DNA of 64,000 bases from Ehretia macrophylla (lineage: Eukaryota; Streptophyta; Magnoliopsida; Boraginales; Ehretiaceae). The DNA is taken from contig CM075767.1 of the NCBI GenBank assembly GCA_037974665.1, positions 25,755,498 through 25,819,497 of the forward strand, in the 5' to 3' direction. A program made the translations under genes and the position numbers. The first letter of the stretch is position 1, and each line of letters begins with the position of its first letter. Below the pieces are notes generated by a model that was not told the DNA's origin, searched no databases, and saw nothing but the letters and a program-made list of their open reading frames with translations. Of the stretch, positions 20,201-30,865 are shown piece after piece.

Positions 20201-21912
20201 ATTTGTTTTCACAGAAGGATCTGAATATGAGGCAGCGGAGATAGCTAGAGCTATTGAGTGGTTACAACTGTTCTATTAACTACGTGCCAGGTAAGGCAAA
20301 TGTTGTTGCTGATGCTTTGAGCCGAAAGAGTACTGTTGCAAGTTTAATTATCAAGGATTGGGAGACTTTGGAAGAAATTTGTTCATGGAAGCCAGAAGCT
20401 ACTAAGGTAGGGATTCGATTTGCTAGTTTGCAGATTCAATCAGGGTTGCTAGCACAGATCAGAGAGGCTCAGAAGACTAATCCTTACATCTTGAAAATCC
20501 AAGAAAAATCAAAAGGGGGAGAGTTAGAGTTTAAATTACATGCAGATGGTATCTTTAGATTCAGGGACAGGGTGTGTGTTCCTGGTGATCCAACTTTGAA
20601 GAATGAGATTCTGTCCGAGGCACATAATTCGAGATATACGATTCACCCGGGCAGTACTAAAATGTATAGAGACTTGAAACAACACTTCTGGTGGAATAAT
20701 ATGAAGATGGAGATTGCTGGGTATGTATTCAGATATTTGACTTGTCAGAGGGTTAAAGTTGAGCATCAGAGGCCAGCCGGGCTTCTACAGCCGTTGTCGA
20801 TTCCGCAATAGAAGTGGGTACATATAACAATGGACCTTATGACCGATCTTCCTAGATCTCCGAGAGGATGTGATTCTGTTTGGGTTGTTGTGGACCGCTT
20901 GACTAAAGTTACACATTTTATTCCCGTGAACAAACAGGATAGCCTTGATAAACTAGCTGAGCTTTATGTTGCTAATATTGTGAGACTTCATGGTGTGCCA
21001 CAGAGTATAGTGTCAGATAGGGATCCTAGATTCAGATCTCGTTTTTGGCAGAAGTTGCAAGAGGCCATGGGAACTAAGTTGAGCTTCAGCACTGCATACC
21101 ATCCACAAACTGATGGCCAGTCTGAGAGAACTATCAGGATCTTGGAAGACATGCTTCGAGCATGTGTGCTAGACTTTGGGAAGAATTGGGAGAAGTTTTT
21201 GCCTTTAGCGGAGTTCGCCTACAATAATAGTTATCAATCTACTATAGGTATGGCTCCCTACGAGGCATTGTATGGTCGTAAATGCAAATCCCCATTATAT
21301 TGGGAAGAGGTTGGAGAGATGAGAACAGTTGATCCGACTGTGTTACCTGAGATGATTAAGATGGTGGATAATGTCCACCTTATTCGCCAGCGTATGCTTA
21401 CAGCTCAGAGTCGTCAGAAGAGTTATGCAGATAAACACCGTCGGGATCTTGAATTTGATTTGGGAGATTGGGTATTTCTTAAGATTTCTCCTCGAAAGGG
21501 ATTGATTCGGCACGATAAGAGCGGGAAACTTAGTCCTAAGTATGTAGGTCCATATAAGATCACTGAGAAGGTAGGTCCTTTGGCTTATCGGTTAGCTTTA
21601 CCTCCGAGTTTGTCGAGACTACACGATGTTTTCCACATGTCAATGTTAAAGAAGTACCATCCAGATCCTTCACATGTACTTGAACCAGAGCCTTTGCAGA
21701 TTGAAGAAAAGTTGTCTTATGAAGAGAAACCGATTCGAATTGTGGATCGGAAAATTCAGGAGCTTCGCAAAAAGAATATTCCGTTAGTAAAGGTTATGTG
21801 GAATCATCATGGGTTTGAGGAAGCGACTTGGGAAAGAGAGGACCAAGTTCGGAATCAGTATCCGGAGTTGTTTGTTGACCAGGTAAGAATTGCGTGGGCG
21901 CAATTGTTTTAA
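17294..21912 (+). pseudogene. Element B gag-pol polyprotein with stops and one frameshift
   Basis: Start MPPRRGTQG is the usual chromovirus gag start. Seen in order: gag domain (to about 18000), two CCHC knuckles (18259-18363; [28 protein letters not shown]), aspartic protease (18541; [11 protein letters not shown]), reverse transcriptase (19200-19760; FIDD at 19549), RNase H (about 19985-20240), integrase zinc and catalytic domains (20620-21200; [19 protein letters not shown]), and a chromodomain-like tail (about 21740-21880; [16 protein letters not shown]). Lesions: a one-base frameshift near 17455; TAG at 17674; TAG at 20242 and 20809, both where tryptophan is expected; protease Asp-Ser-Gly changed to Asp-Pro-Gly; the first Cys of the integrase CxxC changed to Tyr. 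Intact enzymes are therefore not encoded. The product would act in cytoplasmic particles and nuclear integration. Confidence 0.95.
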
Positions 21913-21923
21913 GGGGGAGAGGG
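21911..21923 (+). other. Polypurine tract of element B
   Basis: AAGGGGGAGAGGG directly precedes the 3' LTR, beginning within the last codon of pol. Confidence 0.9.
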
Positions 21924-24212
21924 TGTAATACCCGAGCCCGAAATGTGGTATTTCCTTGTTATTTATTTTGAAAATTATATTTTCTTAGGTTCTTTGAGAT
22001 TTAATTGTTACTTCTTTGCTGTCGCAACGTGCATTGCATATCGGGAGCGATAGCTAGAGAATGATTTCTAGTCCTTAGCAAATAGTGAAACTAGTATTTA
22101 GGTGACTTAAATTTTATATTTTAATTGTTGTTGTAGAATTAATTTAGTGATAGTTTATTTTAGCTTAAAATGCATAAAAATAGTCTAATTGACCAAATTT
22201 TAAGTAGTTGACCAAGGCTTGACCCTTTGACCAAAGACTTGTCACCTTAAATAAGCTAAACAATGCAAAATAATAAAAAAAGAAACGCTGAAATCAGAAC
22301 TTGAAGAGGCCGAAACATAGAGAGAAAAGAAAAAAAAAATTCAACCTTTCAAAAATTCAAATCTTCGCGTGAGCTCGTGCGGGGTAATTTCCGAGGTGTC
22401 CAGCGTTGTTTTCCTAGCGACTATGAATGCCTAAGGTGAGGGAAGCTTGTTATTTACGCATTTAAATGTTATGTATGTCAACTTTTTGATTTTTGAGATT
22501 TATCCGTAGATTATTGTTTAAATCATTTTGATGCTTCTAGAATGTTCCTTGCCAATTGTAGAACATGTATTTATAGCTTTTTAACATTTTCTGCGGTTAA
22601 ATGTTGAGATTGTAATTTAAATTGGTTGTTGAATAGTAGTTTATGAATAGTAAACCCTTGAAACGATGAAGTTGCGCTGTTATGATTTCTGTTGATGTAA
22701 AAATGTGCTAGGTATGCTAGAATGCCTAAATGCATGGTTTGTTTAGGTAGCGTAATGGAAAAATTGAGAAAAACGCCTTGGTGAAAGTCGGGGTCGTTTA
22801 GGTCAACTTTAGCGTTTTCTCGTTTTGCGTGTTAGCATTGTTTCGGGAGGCCATGGAAGCACTTTTGGTGCTATTATGGCGTTGGTTGAGTGTTTGGTTG
22901 ATATAGTTGTAGTTCAAACGAGCAAAGGGGGAAATCGGGACTTTGCGTGAATTCTAGGGTTAAGTTGGGTTTCGGGGTCTTTAGACGTGCCTTATGGTGA
23001 CCTAGGAGGATTGGTGAAGTCGGTTTCCAGAACTCGTGGCTCGTTTGGAAATGGTAGAGTTTTGATAGTTGGGGCCGATTTGTGATTTTGGTTGTTTTCT
23101 TGATATTATACCTATAGAATGCTTAGGGTTGCTTGATATACTTGTTTGAATTGATTCTGATTGAAATGCTTATCAACTGTTGCTATTGCATGCGAGAGTA
23201 ACCTACTTTGTTATTCTCCCACGTGTGGTTTTATTGCTCATTTATCGCCTTGTATCGAGTCTTACATTGCATAGTGTCCAGCGCGTGAGTGATAGGCCTC
23301 TCTGGGTAGCCTCGGGTTGCCAGTGTTGGTTGCTCTAGCTCCGTGGCTATTCCCTCTTCTCACTTGGGTTGCCTCCTAGGGAGATTTGGGTCGTAGATTG
23401 ATGGATACTTCAGGGGTATCCCAAACTGGTGTTATAAGATGGTTTGAGCCGGCGCGTCGTCATCGAATTCGTGAATGAAAGTTGCTCGTGAAAAGAGTAC
23501 CGTATCCTTCGAATGAGTGTTTACAGTTTTAATACTTGCCTTGCTTTATTGATGGCTTGTTGTATCTCTATATGATATTTGTATGAATTGCTTGGCTAAT
23601 TGCATTGCATACTCCTCTTATCTCCGTCCTTGAGACCAATTGCCCTCGCTGAGCAATAGTTTTTGCTCATTCCTTTCTATACTATATTTTTTACAAGAGT
23701 AGTTGAAGCAGACCCTATTGAGGTAATAGAGGAGGAAGAGCAGGTGGAGGTGTTTCCGTGATAGCACTTCTTTGCTTTGCTGGTGGTTGGTTGCTAGACT
23801 TTTGTGCGAGCCATGCTTGATGTGTTTAATGCTTGGTTGTCGCTTATTTTGAGGCTTGTAGCCTTGTATGTAGTATCTATTTTGAGGCCTAGATGGTCTT
23901 ATGTTGTAAAGGATTAAAGGTTGTAATGTTGTAAATATAAACTCATGTGACTAGTAAGGAAATGGATGCTAATGGTTAATGGTTTAGTGGCATAAATAAT
24001 TGTGTAGTATGCATATCATTTTTGGGTTGCAAAGTTGTTAATGAAAAGATGTATGTTTTCTAAAAGAATGTTGGCTTGTCTCAAATGAATGTTGTGGTTT
24101 CTCGAATATCATATTGAATGTAGGGTTTTGGAACTTCCGTGGTACAGAGGAGACTCCGTCCGTGTGTCGGGTCCGGGCTTGGCCTTTTGCGGGGTTGGGT
24201 CGGGGCGTGACA
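21924..24212 (+). repeat. Element B 3' LTR (2289 bp)
   Basis: It begins TGTAATACCCGAG and ends GGGGCGTGACA, followed by the TSD TGGCC. It carries the same landmarks as the 5' LTR: donor-like site at 22436, structured block from 23303, hairpin 23650-23669. Confidence 0.95.
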
Positions 24213-24217
24213 TGGCC

Positions 24218-24660
24218 CCAAAGGGATACGGACATTTTGGGTTCGTCTCCCTTTTAGAGACGGACCTTTTGGGCCCGTCTCTTTTTGGGAGACGGTGGGT
24301 CCGTCTCCCAAAGCCTTTAAAAAAATACAGGATTGGGTTTGTCTCCAAAAGACGGACCCAAAAGGTCCGTAGTCCATCTCCAAAGGAGACGGACCTTTTG
24401 GGCCCGTCTCCCAAAGCCTTTAAAAAAATACGGGATTGGGTCCTTCTCCTTTTTGGAGACGGACCCATTTGGTCCATCTCCGAAGGAAACGGACCTTTTG
24501 GGCCCGACTCCCAAAGCCTTTAAAAAAATACGGGAAATAGAGACGGACCTTTTGGGCCGATCTCCTTTTGGGAAACGAACCCAATGGCTCCGTCTCCCAA
24601 AGAATTGGAGATAGACACCCGTCCCCTTACCTTTGGGAGACGGATTGGTCCATCACCCAT
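24218..24660. repeat. CACTA-1 gagacgg/ccgtctc repeat array
   Basis: Around 20 copies of GAGACGG or its complement, many arranged as GAGACGGACC-TTTTGGG-CCGTCTC foldbacks, with an intercalated unit CCCAAAGCCTTTAAAAAAATAC repeated three times in variant form (24305, 24412, 24511). Such arrays are typical binding sites of the TNPA-type protein in CACTA elements. Frames in this array are spurious. Confidence 0.85.
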
Positions 24661-25069
24661 GCTTGTTTTTTTTTTTTTGAAAAATTTATGTTCCTTTATT
24701 TTAAAAAGGAATTAGTAAGATAATTTTTTAAAAATTTATGGGAGAATTAAAGTAATTAAGATACCTAGTCATTTAATTTTTTTAGTCTCATATTTACTAT
24801 TTAATTAGTACTTTAATTACAAGTTCGTCAACAATTTGGTAATAATAATTTAATTATTAATATTAACTTTAATTCTAGGTACAAATAAATTATTTACCAA
24901 GTAATTATAAATTTTAATATTAGATTACTTTATTATTAAAAATCAATATTAATTTATTTAATAAGTTGACGACATCATTAATTTAATAACTACTAAACAT
25001 TATATATTTAACATGATTTTAATGTCTCATATTTGTTTCAATCATATACCTTGAAGCATGTCTTCATTT
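24661..25069. other. AT-rich spacer in CACTA-1
   Basis: Strongly AT-rich, with no repeat unit or gene that I can recognise. It separates the gagacgg array from the 158 bp tandem repeats. Confidence 0.6.
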
Positions 25070-25745
25070 TGTCTTTTATCGGAGACAAATTAGAGATGAC
25101 AATCATGTTTCGTCACTAATTTGTCTCTGATTAGAGACGAAAATGAGATAGAAAATGAAGTATTCTCAGCCCTCCCTAACAAAAATGTGTAATCTCCAAC
25201 TGAGTAGACAAATCGATAGACCATTTGGAGACGAGTTGGAGACGACAATCATGTTTTGTCACCAATTTGTCTTCGATTAGAGACGAAAAGGAGATAGAAA
25301 ACGAAAGGTTCTCAGCCCTCACTCTGACAAGAATTGGCGTGCACGCCATCTTTAGCTGATTAGACAAATCGATATATCACCATTTGGAGACGAGTTGGAG
25401 ACGACAATCATATTTCGTCACCAATTCATTTCCAATTAGAGATGAAAAGGAGACGAAAAACGAAAGGTTCTTAGCCACTCACACTGACAAGAAGTGGCGT
25501 GCACGCCATCTCCAACTGATTAGACAAATCGATACACAATTTGGAGATAAATTGGAGACGACAATCATATTCCGTCACCAATTCATCTCCGATTAGAGAC
25601 GAAAATGAGACAGAAAACAGAAGGTTCTTAGCCCCTCACACTGACAAGAAGTGGTGTGCATGCCATCTCCAATATATTAGACAAATCGATACATAATTTG
25701 GAGATGAATTGGCGACTACATCCTTTTTTCGGTCTCCCAATCGTT
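25070..25745 (+). repeat. Tandem repeats, period about 158 bp, about 4.5 copies, upstream of the small gene
   Basis: The landmark GGAGACGAGTTGGAGACGAC or a variant recurs at about 25227, 25386, 25542 and 25700. Each unit holds several gagac/gtctc motifs, and three hold the 14 bp palindrome TGGCGTGCACGCCA (exact near 25335 and 25494; TGGTGTGCATGCCA near 25653, still palindromic). The array ends about 50 bases before the TATA box of the divergent small gene, so it is likely its upstream regulatory region or a transposon-protein binding array. Confidence 0.85.
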
Positions 25746-25790
25746 TCCTATAGGAGACGGAAAACGAAAGGTTGCCAATGTGTTGGTGTC

Positions 25791-25799
25791 TATATAAAG
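25791..25799 (+). promoter_or_regulatory. TATA box of CACTA-1 small gene
   Basis: TATATAAAG lies 73 bases before the ATG at 25864. The same box precedes the homologous gene of CACTA-2 (50272-50280, minus strand), and a TTCCATCTT leader motif is also shared. Confidence 0.75.
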
Positions 25800-25863
25800 A
25801 GCTTTCATTTTGGTTGAATGACTCGGTTTCCATCTTGTAAGTATCAACCTTTTTTTATTAACC

Positions 25864-26082
25864 ATGAGTGAGGAGAAACAACAACAGTCACAGTATCTTT
25901 GTCTTATAGAAGAAAATGACAACACGTAAGAAAAAACTGAACAGACTTTGAAGAAAGATGTGAAACGAAATATTGATCTTAATGCTCCACCAAAGGAAGA
26001 CGGCTATATTTCACAAGCTCAAGTTCATCAACTAGTTTTTGAAAAAATGCTGAAGATTTATTTTCCCAAGTGCTTCCCCTAA
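25864..26082 (+). CDS. Small DLNxxP protein gene of CACTA-1, divergent from TNP2 (interrupted by TAA)
   Basis: I do not recognise a family. The frame has 72 positions, starts MSEEKQ, has an in-frame TAA at codon 22 (25927) and then stays open through IDLNAPPKEDGYIS to a Phe-Pro end. The homologue in CACTA-2 (49987-50199, minus) starts MSKEVQ, has TAA at codon 23 and the core FDLNEPPKEDGYIS, and ends at the same distance (22 residues) after the core. Across the 13 core codons seven differ silently at the third base and one changes the amino acid, which is strong evidence of protein-level selection. DLNxxP is a known plant EAR-type repression motif (TOPLESS-binding); a repressor role here is inference only. 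The gene lies between the 5' terminal repeats and TNP2 and points toward the 5' end. Confidence 0.65.
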
Positions 26083-26495
26083 TATATCTGTTAAGTTTAG
26101 CATATTAAGGTTAGGAATATGAACTTAGTTTTCGGTAACTAGATGATTCGGTCTGTTCCTTATTGTGAGAAAGTATTTGGCCTGTTGTGATTATGTATAT
26201 TGTTAGGTGTTATATACTTGGTATGACGTATTTTGTTACGACTCAGATATAATCCTTAATTATCAATATATGAATTGAAAATTAATGTTGTCTTTTCCAA
26301 GCTCATTTATAATCCTCTTTTAATAGGGTGTCATTTATTTTGTAATTTTTTTGAAGAACCAATTGTTTATATTGTCATTACGTAATTACATACTATACGT
26401 TAAACGTTTTGGATGATTTAATTTCTTTAATTTTTAATGTAATTTATAGTGTTTTTAGGTTATGAAAAAGCTATAAATAATATGTTTTAACCAAT
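26083..26495. other. AT-rich spacer between small gene and subterminal repeats
   Basis: No further coding signal. A polyadenylation region for the small gene could lie here but no specific signal is decisive. Confidence 0.5.
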
Positions 26496-26937
26496 AGGCT
26501 AGGGTTGGGGATTATATAGATAAATCGTCTTTAAACCGTCTCCTGGCGACTATTTAGAGATGATTTGTAAAACCGTCTCCAAATTGTCGCCATTAGGAGA
26601 CGGTTTAGAGACGACATAGATAAATCGTCTCCAAACCATCTCCGGTTGGTGACTATTTTGAGAAGACTGACAAAATCGTCTCCAAATTATCACATTAGGA
26701 GATAGTTTGGAGACGATATAGATAAAGCGTCTCAAAAACCGTCTCCCTGTTGGTGACTATTTGGAGACGACTTGAAAAACCGTATCCTAATAGACGCCTT
26801 TGGAGATGGTTTGGAGACGACATACCTAAGTCGTCTCCAAACCGTCTCAAAATGGTCACTGTTCATGTAGCAAAATTTTCGACTCATTTTCATCACTTTT
26901 TTGGCCACGAAAAGGCGACAGACCGTCACCTTTAAGC
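26496..26937. repeat. CACTA-1 5' subterminal repeats
   Basis: About a dozen variants of GAGACGGTTTGGAGACGACATAG and its complement (TCGTCTCCAAACCGTCTCC) alternate in both orientations, ending about 100 bases before the terminal inverted repeat. This is the classic TNPA-binding arrangement. Confidence 0.9.
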
Positions 26938-26952
26938 GTTTTTCTTGTAGTG
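26938..26952 (-). repeat. CACTA-1 5' terminal inverted repeat
   Basis: Read on the minus strand it is CACTACAAGAAAAAC. The adjacent three bases CAT (26953-26955) would be the 3 bp target duplication, but the partner lies outside the window. Confidence 0.9.
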
Positions 26953-27434
26953 CATATTGTAGATTATAAGAGAACATGTTACATAGCCCATTGACAGCAA
27001 GCCCACAATCAATTATCAGTCCATTGACTTAATTCTTTCTGCTTTGTATTCAGTAGAGCTTCTTCTTTCTTTCTTTCTTTTTTTTTTTTTTTGGTTTGTT
27101 AGAGAAATATCATTTTATTAAAGTCATAGTTAAGGATTTAATTTAGTTCAAATTTATTCTTATTGTATAAAATATTAGTTTTCTTGTGTTATAGATGATT
27201 TGATTGTTTTGCCACTACATAAATTAACAAGAGAGAAACATCTTGAAAATATGTCCGTCATCCCAATCATCAATATAGAATGATAAGAAAAATATAGTAG
27301 TCAATAGTCTTTATTTTAGAGAAATTCTAATATAAAAGTATTGGTGTTGACAGTTCTTTATCATTGATATTTGATTTAATATGTAAATTGATAAACCTCA
27401 TGGAATTACTTGGTTAGGGGTCAAATTATATAGA
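26953..27434. other. Unassigned DNA between CACTA-1 and element D
   Basis: AT-rich, with a TTTC/poly-T stretch near 27063-27092. No gene or repeat family recognised. With 49265-49301 and 59420-60243 it is the apparent pre-insertion background. Confidence 0.5.
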
Positions 27435-27439
27435 GTTAT
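27435..27439. repeat. Target-site duplication of element D (left copy)
   Basis: GTTAT, repeated at 49260-49264 immediately after the right LTR. Confidence 0.95.
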
Positions 27440-29504
27440 TGTCACAGCCTAAATCCCACTACAAAAATAGGGCCTAGCGCATAACATGCTGCGTGCCTAA
27501 GAGTCTAACCTTTCAAGTACGCTAGGCGCACAACCACAACAAAATAATGCAGAGCCGCTAAACCATAAAAATTAAGCACGTCTCCAACAACAAAAAACGT
27601 TCAAATCCAAAAAATAAATCTCCAAACACAATAAGATTGAGAGGTCAACATCCTCATTTATTACATTTGTCGAAATACCATAAATAAACTCATTCATACA
27701 GTACTAATAGCAATGAAGAAAATGAAATCTCTCTAACTTAGCCCACCATATCCATATGTCCAATGTTCTATCGCTTATTTTTTTTAACTGCAAAGAAAGC
27801 AGGCGGAAGCAAATTTTACGAGCGAACAAAAGCTCAGTAAGGGAGCTTATCCCACAACAAAAAAGGCATGATAGATGAACGAATAACTCAGAAGTATAGC
27901 ACAAAGTAAGATAAACAACATATGACTTGCAGAATGACCCGTATCTGATAGAAAAAGAAACCATTATCAACACTTATGAGAGTACCAAAAACTTCATTTA
28001 CAGTTGCATTCAATAAATTGAAGTGTATAAATATACAAGCATAAGACATTTCAAAAAATAAAAGTTGTGGTAGCATTTGACTCGTGCAGCTACGGTTCAG
28101 TAAATATAGGGCCCCTAATCATTTAGTAGCGGTAACAGTTTCCACAAGTGCAACACAGTAATAGTATCAGTACTATTCATATATCACAGCCAAAAGAGAA
28201 TCAAGACGTGTATATATATATATATATATCTATATATATATATATATATGATTTCGAGTAGAATTCACGAAAATGAAATGAACGAAGGGATTTAAAAGTG
28301 TCTCGAGAAGGTCATAAAATATCTTCAAAGTAAGGTGGTTAGCATAGAATGATTTATATTGAAGGAAGGGAACATAAAATAAAAATAAAAATAAAATAAA
28401 AGTAGACAAGAGAAAAGTCAATAGAAATATGAGTAACTTGAGATCCTTTAATAGTGCAATTCGACCTTTAAACATTTTAAGTGAAATGAGAGTAATGACA
28501 AAAAAATTTAGAGTAATTTATTAGTAGATAATTTCATAAAAGAAAATCCATTTTTTTTTGGCTTGAACCGCGGCAAGCAAGCTAAACGATTTGGTCGCTG
28601 CAGTCTTGAAACATTGCTGCAGTGAATCGTTACAACCATGATTGGTTCACTGTAGCCTTTTTTTAAAAGCAAAACTTCATGGCATACACCTTAGAAGACA
28701 AAATCAGAACTTGAAAAAAGGTCTCCATGGCCCGCATCATCTTTAAAAGGTTGACTTTGAAGTTTTCTTTTCTTTTCTTATGTACATGCAATGAATCAGT
28801 AATGGCCACTGACACAAAATAACACTTGATTAATACAGGACCAATACTAACGATTGTGCATAAGGACGTATGAAAAAAAAATGCAGTGCAAAATTTCTAA
28901 CAAACGCTTTGGGGATCAATTCCATTAGTTCAGTTAGAGGAGGAAGACACCTAAGAGGGATAATTCCATTTACCTCTAACTCAATAATTGAAAACTCCTC
29001 AATTAAATACTTGATTCTACTCCCTTTTAACTCTCCAAAAACCTAATTCAATCATACCAAGAACAATTATTTCCTCCTTTTTCCAATCATAATAATTAAT
29101 ATAGAACTACAATAAAAACTCTTATCAAACTACGGAATAAACTTACCCCAAATCGCGAATTGACGCTATCTCAATCACCAATCGTAATAGTATTTTCGTC
29201 CTCTTGGATTTCGTCTCCTAAAAGAGCAGATATTATTTCTCAATATTTGTTTTTTTCCTCATGAAGCAGAGAATTGTAAACTGACGTAGCCCTAGAAACG
29301 TATGCGTTTCTTTTTTTTTCTGCCTTTTTTCTTTTTTTTTTCTTTTCACTAAAAGAGTCCTACGTGAGAAAGGAATGCAATTTAATTATTACCATAACTA
29401 TTTTTTTTTTCCAAAATATATGCTAACCACTTATCCATATAATAAAGGAGAAAATCATATAGCACTAATTGGTCCCACTAGTGGCGATTGACCAAGTCAT
29501 TACA
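27440..29504 (-). repeat. Element D 3' LTR (left, 2065 bp)
   Basis: It begins TGTCACAGCC and ends TTACA on the plus strand and aligns throughout with 47189-49259. It contains an expanded (TA)n at 28210-28248 that is much shorter in the partner. Confidence 0.95.
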
Positions 29505-29518
29505 TCATCCCTCCCTTA
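29505..29518 (-). other. Polypurine tract of element D
   Basis: On the minus strand TAAGGGAGGGATGA abuts the LTR. The TAA is also the stop codon of pol. Confidence 0.85.
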
Positions 29519-30860
29519 TATAAAGTTTCGTCCTCGAAACTTACCTTTATCTTCAAATAGGAAGGGATATTTCGCCCTTGCTTCACTTTCGGGCTCCCAT
29601 GTAGCTTCTCTTCGTGTCTGGTCTTGCCATTGAACCTTCACAAAAGGAATGGTGCGATGTCTTAATACTTGATCCTTGCGATCCACAATACCAACAGGTT
29701 TATCCTCAAATGTGAAGTTCTTATTGATGTGAAACTATTCATGCTGTAGCACATGACTCAAGTCATACACATTTCTTAATTTGGGACACATGAAATACAT
29801 TATGAATGCCCGCCAAATATGGTGGTAGGGCAAGCCTATAAGCCACTGAACCCAATCTTTCCTAAATCTCAAATGGCCCAATAAAACGTGCTTTTAACTT
29901 TCCTCGCATTCCAAATCTTACCATGCCTTTAGCCGTGTTCTCCAACTTGAAACTCTAAATCTTTTCTTCTCTTGTCGGCCCAACACTTTTGACGATCTTG
30001 AGTTGCTTTCAATCTTTTTTGAATAATCTTGATTGTATCCTCAGTTTTTTCCATTAATTGCAGACCCAATATCTTTCTCTCTCCCATGTCCCAATAAAGT
30101 GGGGTTCTGCATTTCCTTCCATAAAGGGCCTCAAATGGTAACATCTGAATACTAGTATGATAACTATTGTTGTATGCAAATTCCATGAGGGTTATATATT
30201 TTTCCCAATTGTCACCAAAGTCAAGCACACATGCTCGCAGCATGTCTTCCAATGTCAGGATTGTTCTCTCTGTTTGCCCATCAGTCTATGGATGATATGC
30301 TATACTCATTCTCAAATTAGTCCCTAAAGCATCTTGAAAACATTTCCAAAATTTCAAAGCGAATCGCGGGTCACAGTCCGATACAATTTCCTTAAGCACC
30401 CCATGCAGTCTCATGATTTCCTTGATAAAACAGACAGTCACTATCTCCAATTTTGCATCCAAACGAATAGGCAAGAAGTGGGCTGATTTAGTCAATCAAT
30501 CCACAATGACCCAAATAGCATCATTCTTCTCTCGCGATCTCGGTAAGCCCACTACTAAATCCATCGAAATACTATCCCATTTCCACTCTGGAATATCCAA
30601 AGGTTGAAGCAATCCCGACGGTTTCTGATGCTCCGCTTTGATTCTTTGACAAGTCAAGCATTTAACCATAAATTCTCCCATATCCTTCTTCATATTCCTC
30701 CACCAAAACCTCTCACGCAAGTCTCGATACATTTTCGTTCCTCCAGGGTGCACTGAGAAACGAGATCCATGGGCCTCAGTTAATATTTCTTTCTTTAACT
30801 CTGGGTCATTGAGCACACATATTCTATCTCCAAAACGTAGAGTCACATCACTGTGTAGGC
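29516..30860 (-). pseudogene. Element D integrase and chromodomain segment of pol
   Basis: The minus strand encodes the integrase zinc region ([29 protein letters not shown]), catalytic core (MDLVVGLPRS, VSDCDPRF), the C-terminal region ([23 protein letters not shown]) and a chromodomain (about 29700-29560; IPFVKVQWQDQ, EATWEPES), ending at TAA 29516-29518. The order matches elements B and E. Breaks: stops near 30490 and 30285 and shifts between 29930 and 29700. Element E was inserted just upstream, between RNase H and integrase, and the frames on the two sides of that insertion no longer agree, so D also carries an independent shift there. Confidence 0.85.
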
Positions 30861-30865
30861 GGAGG
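30861..30865. repeat. Target-site duplication of element E (left copy, imperfect)
   Basis: GGAGG on the left and AGAGG at 40748-40752 on the right, one mismatch, consistent with a later point change. Confidence 0.7.

Larger units (their letters stand above)
14690..24212 (+). mobile_element. Element B: full-length Ty3/gypsy chromovirus (Tekay/Del-like)
   Basis: The element is 9.5 kb with 2.29 kb LTRs, primer site, gag-pol and purine tract in canonical order. The domain order protease-RT-RNase H-integrase and a C-terminal chromodomain make it a chromovirus; the clade is my inference from the tail and the large LTRs. The TSD TGGCC is at 14685-14689 and 24213-24217. It lies in the repeat-rich 5' region of CACTA-1. 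The two LTRs are very similar, so it is a relatively young insertion, but gag-pol has stops and a frameshift. Confidence 0.95.
1..26952 (-). mobile_element. CACTA-1: En/Spm-like DNA transposon, 5' end at right, 3' end off-window, split by A and B
   Basis: The right end is a CACTA terminal inverted repeat preceded by subterminal gagacgg/ccgtctc repeats. Reading leftward on the minus strand come a divergent small gene, a long AT-rich region, TNP2 and the 5' exons of a TNPA-like gene whose last exon lies beyond position 1. Two LTR retrotransposons interrupt it. Without them the element is about 9.9 kb here, close to the 10.1 kb of its relative at 49302-59419, which has the same gene order. Both interruptions are bounded by exact 5 bp duplications, so the three pieces belong to one original element. 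The coding regions contain stops and frameshifts, so it is not autonomous. Confidence 0.9.

Noticed and set aside
24081-24614. Several overlapping frames of 65-144 codons
   Set aside because: All are created by the gagacgg/ccgtctc repeat array, which lacks stops in many frames.
25070-25745. Regularly spaced repeats resembling a CRISPR array
   Set aside because: Units of about 158 bp are themselves repeated without unique spacers, in a plant transposon; a tandem repeat, not CRISPR.
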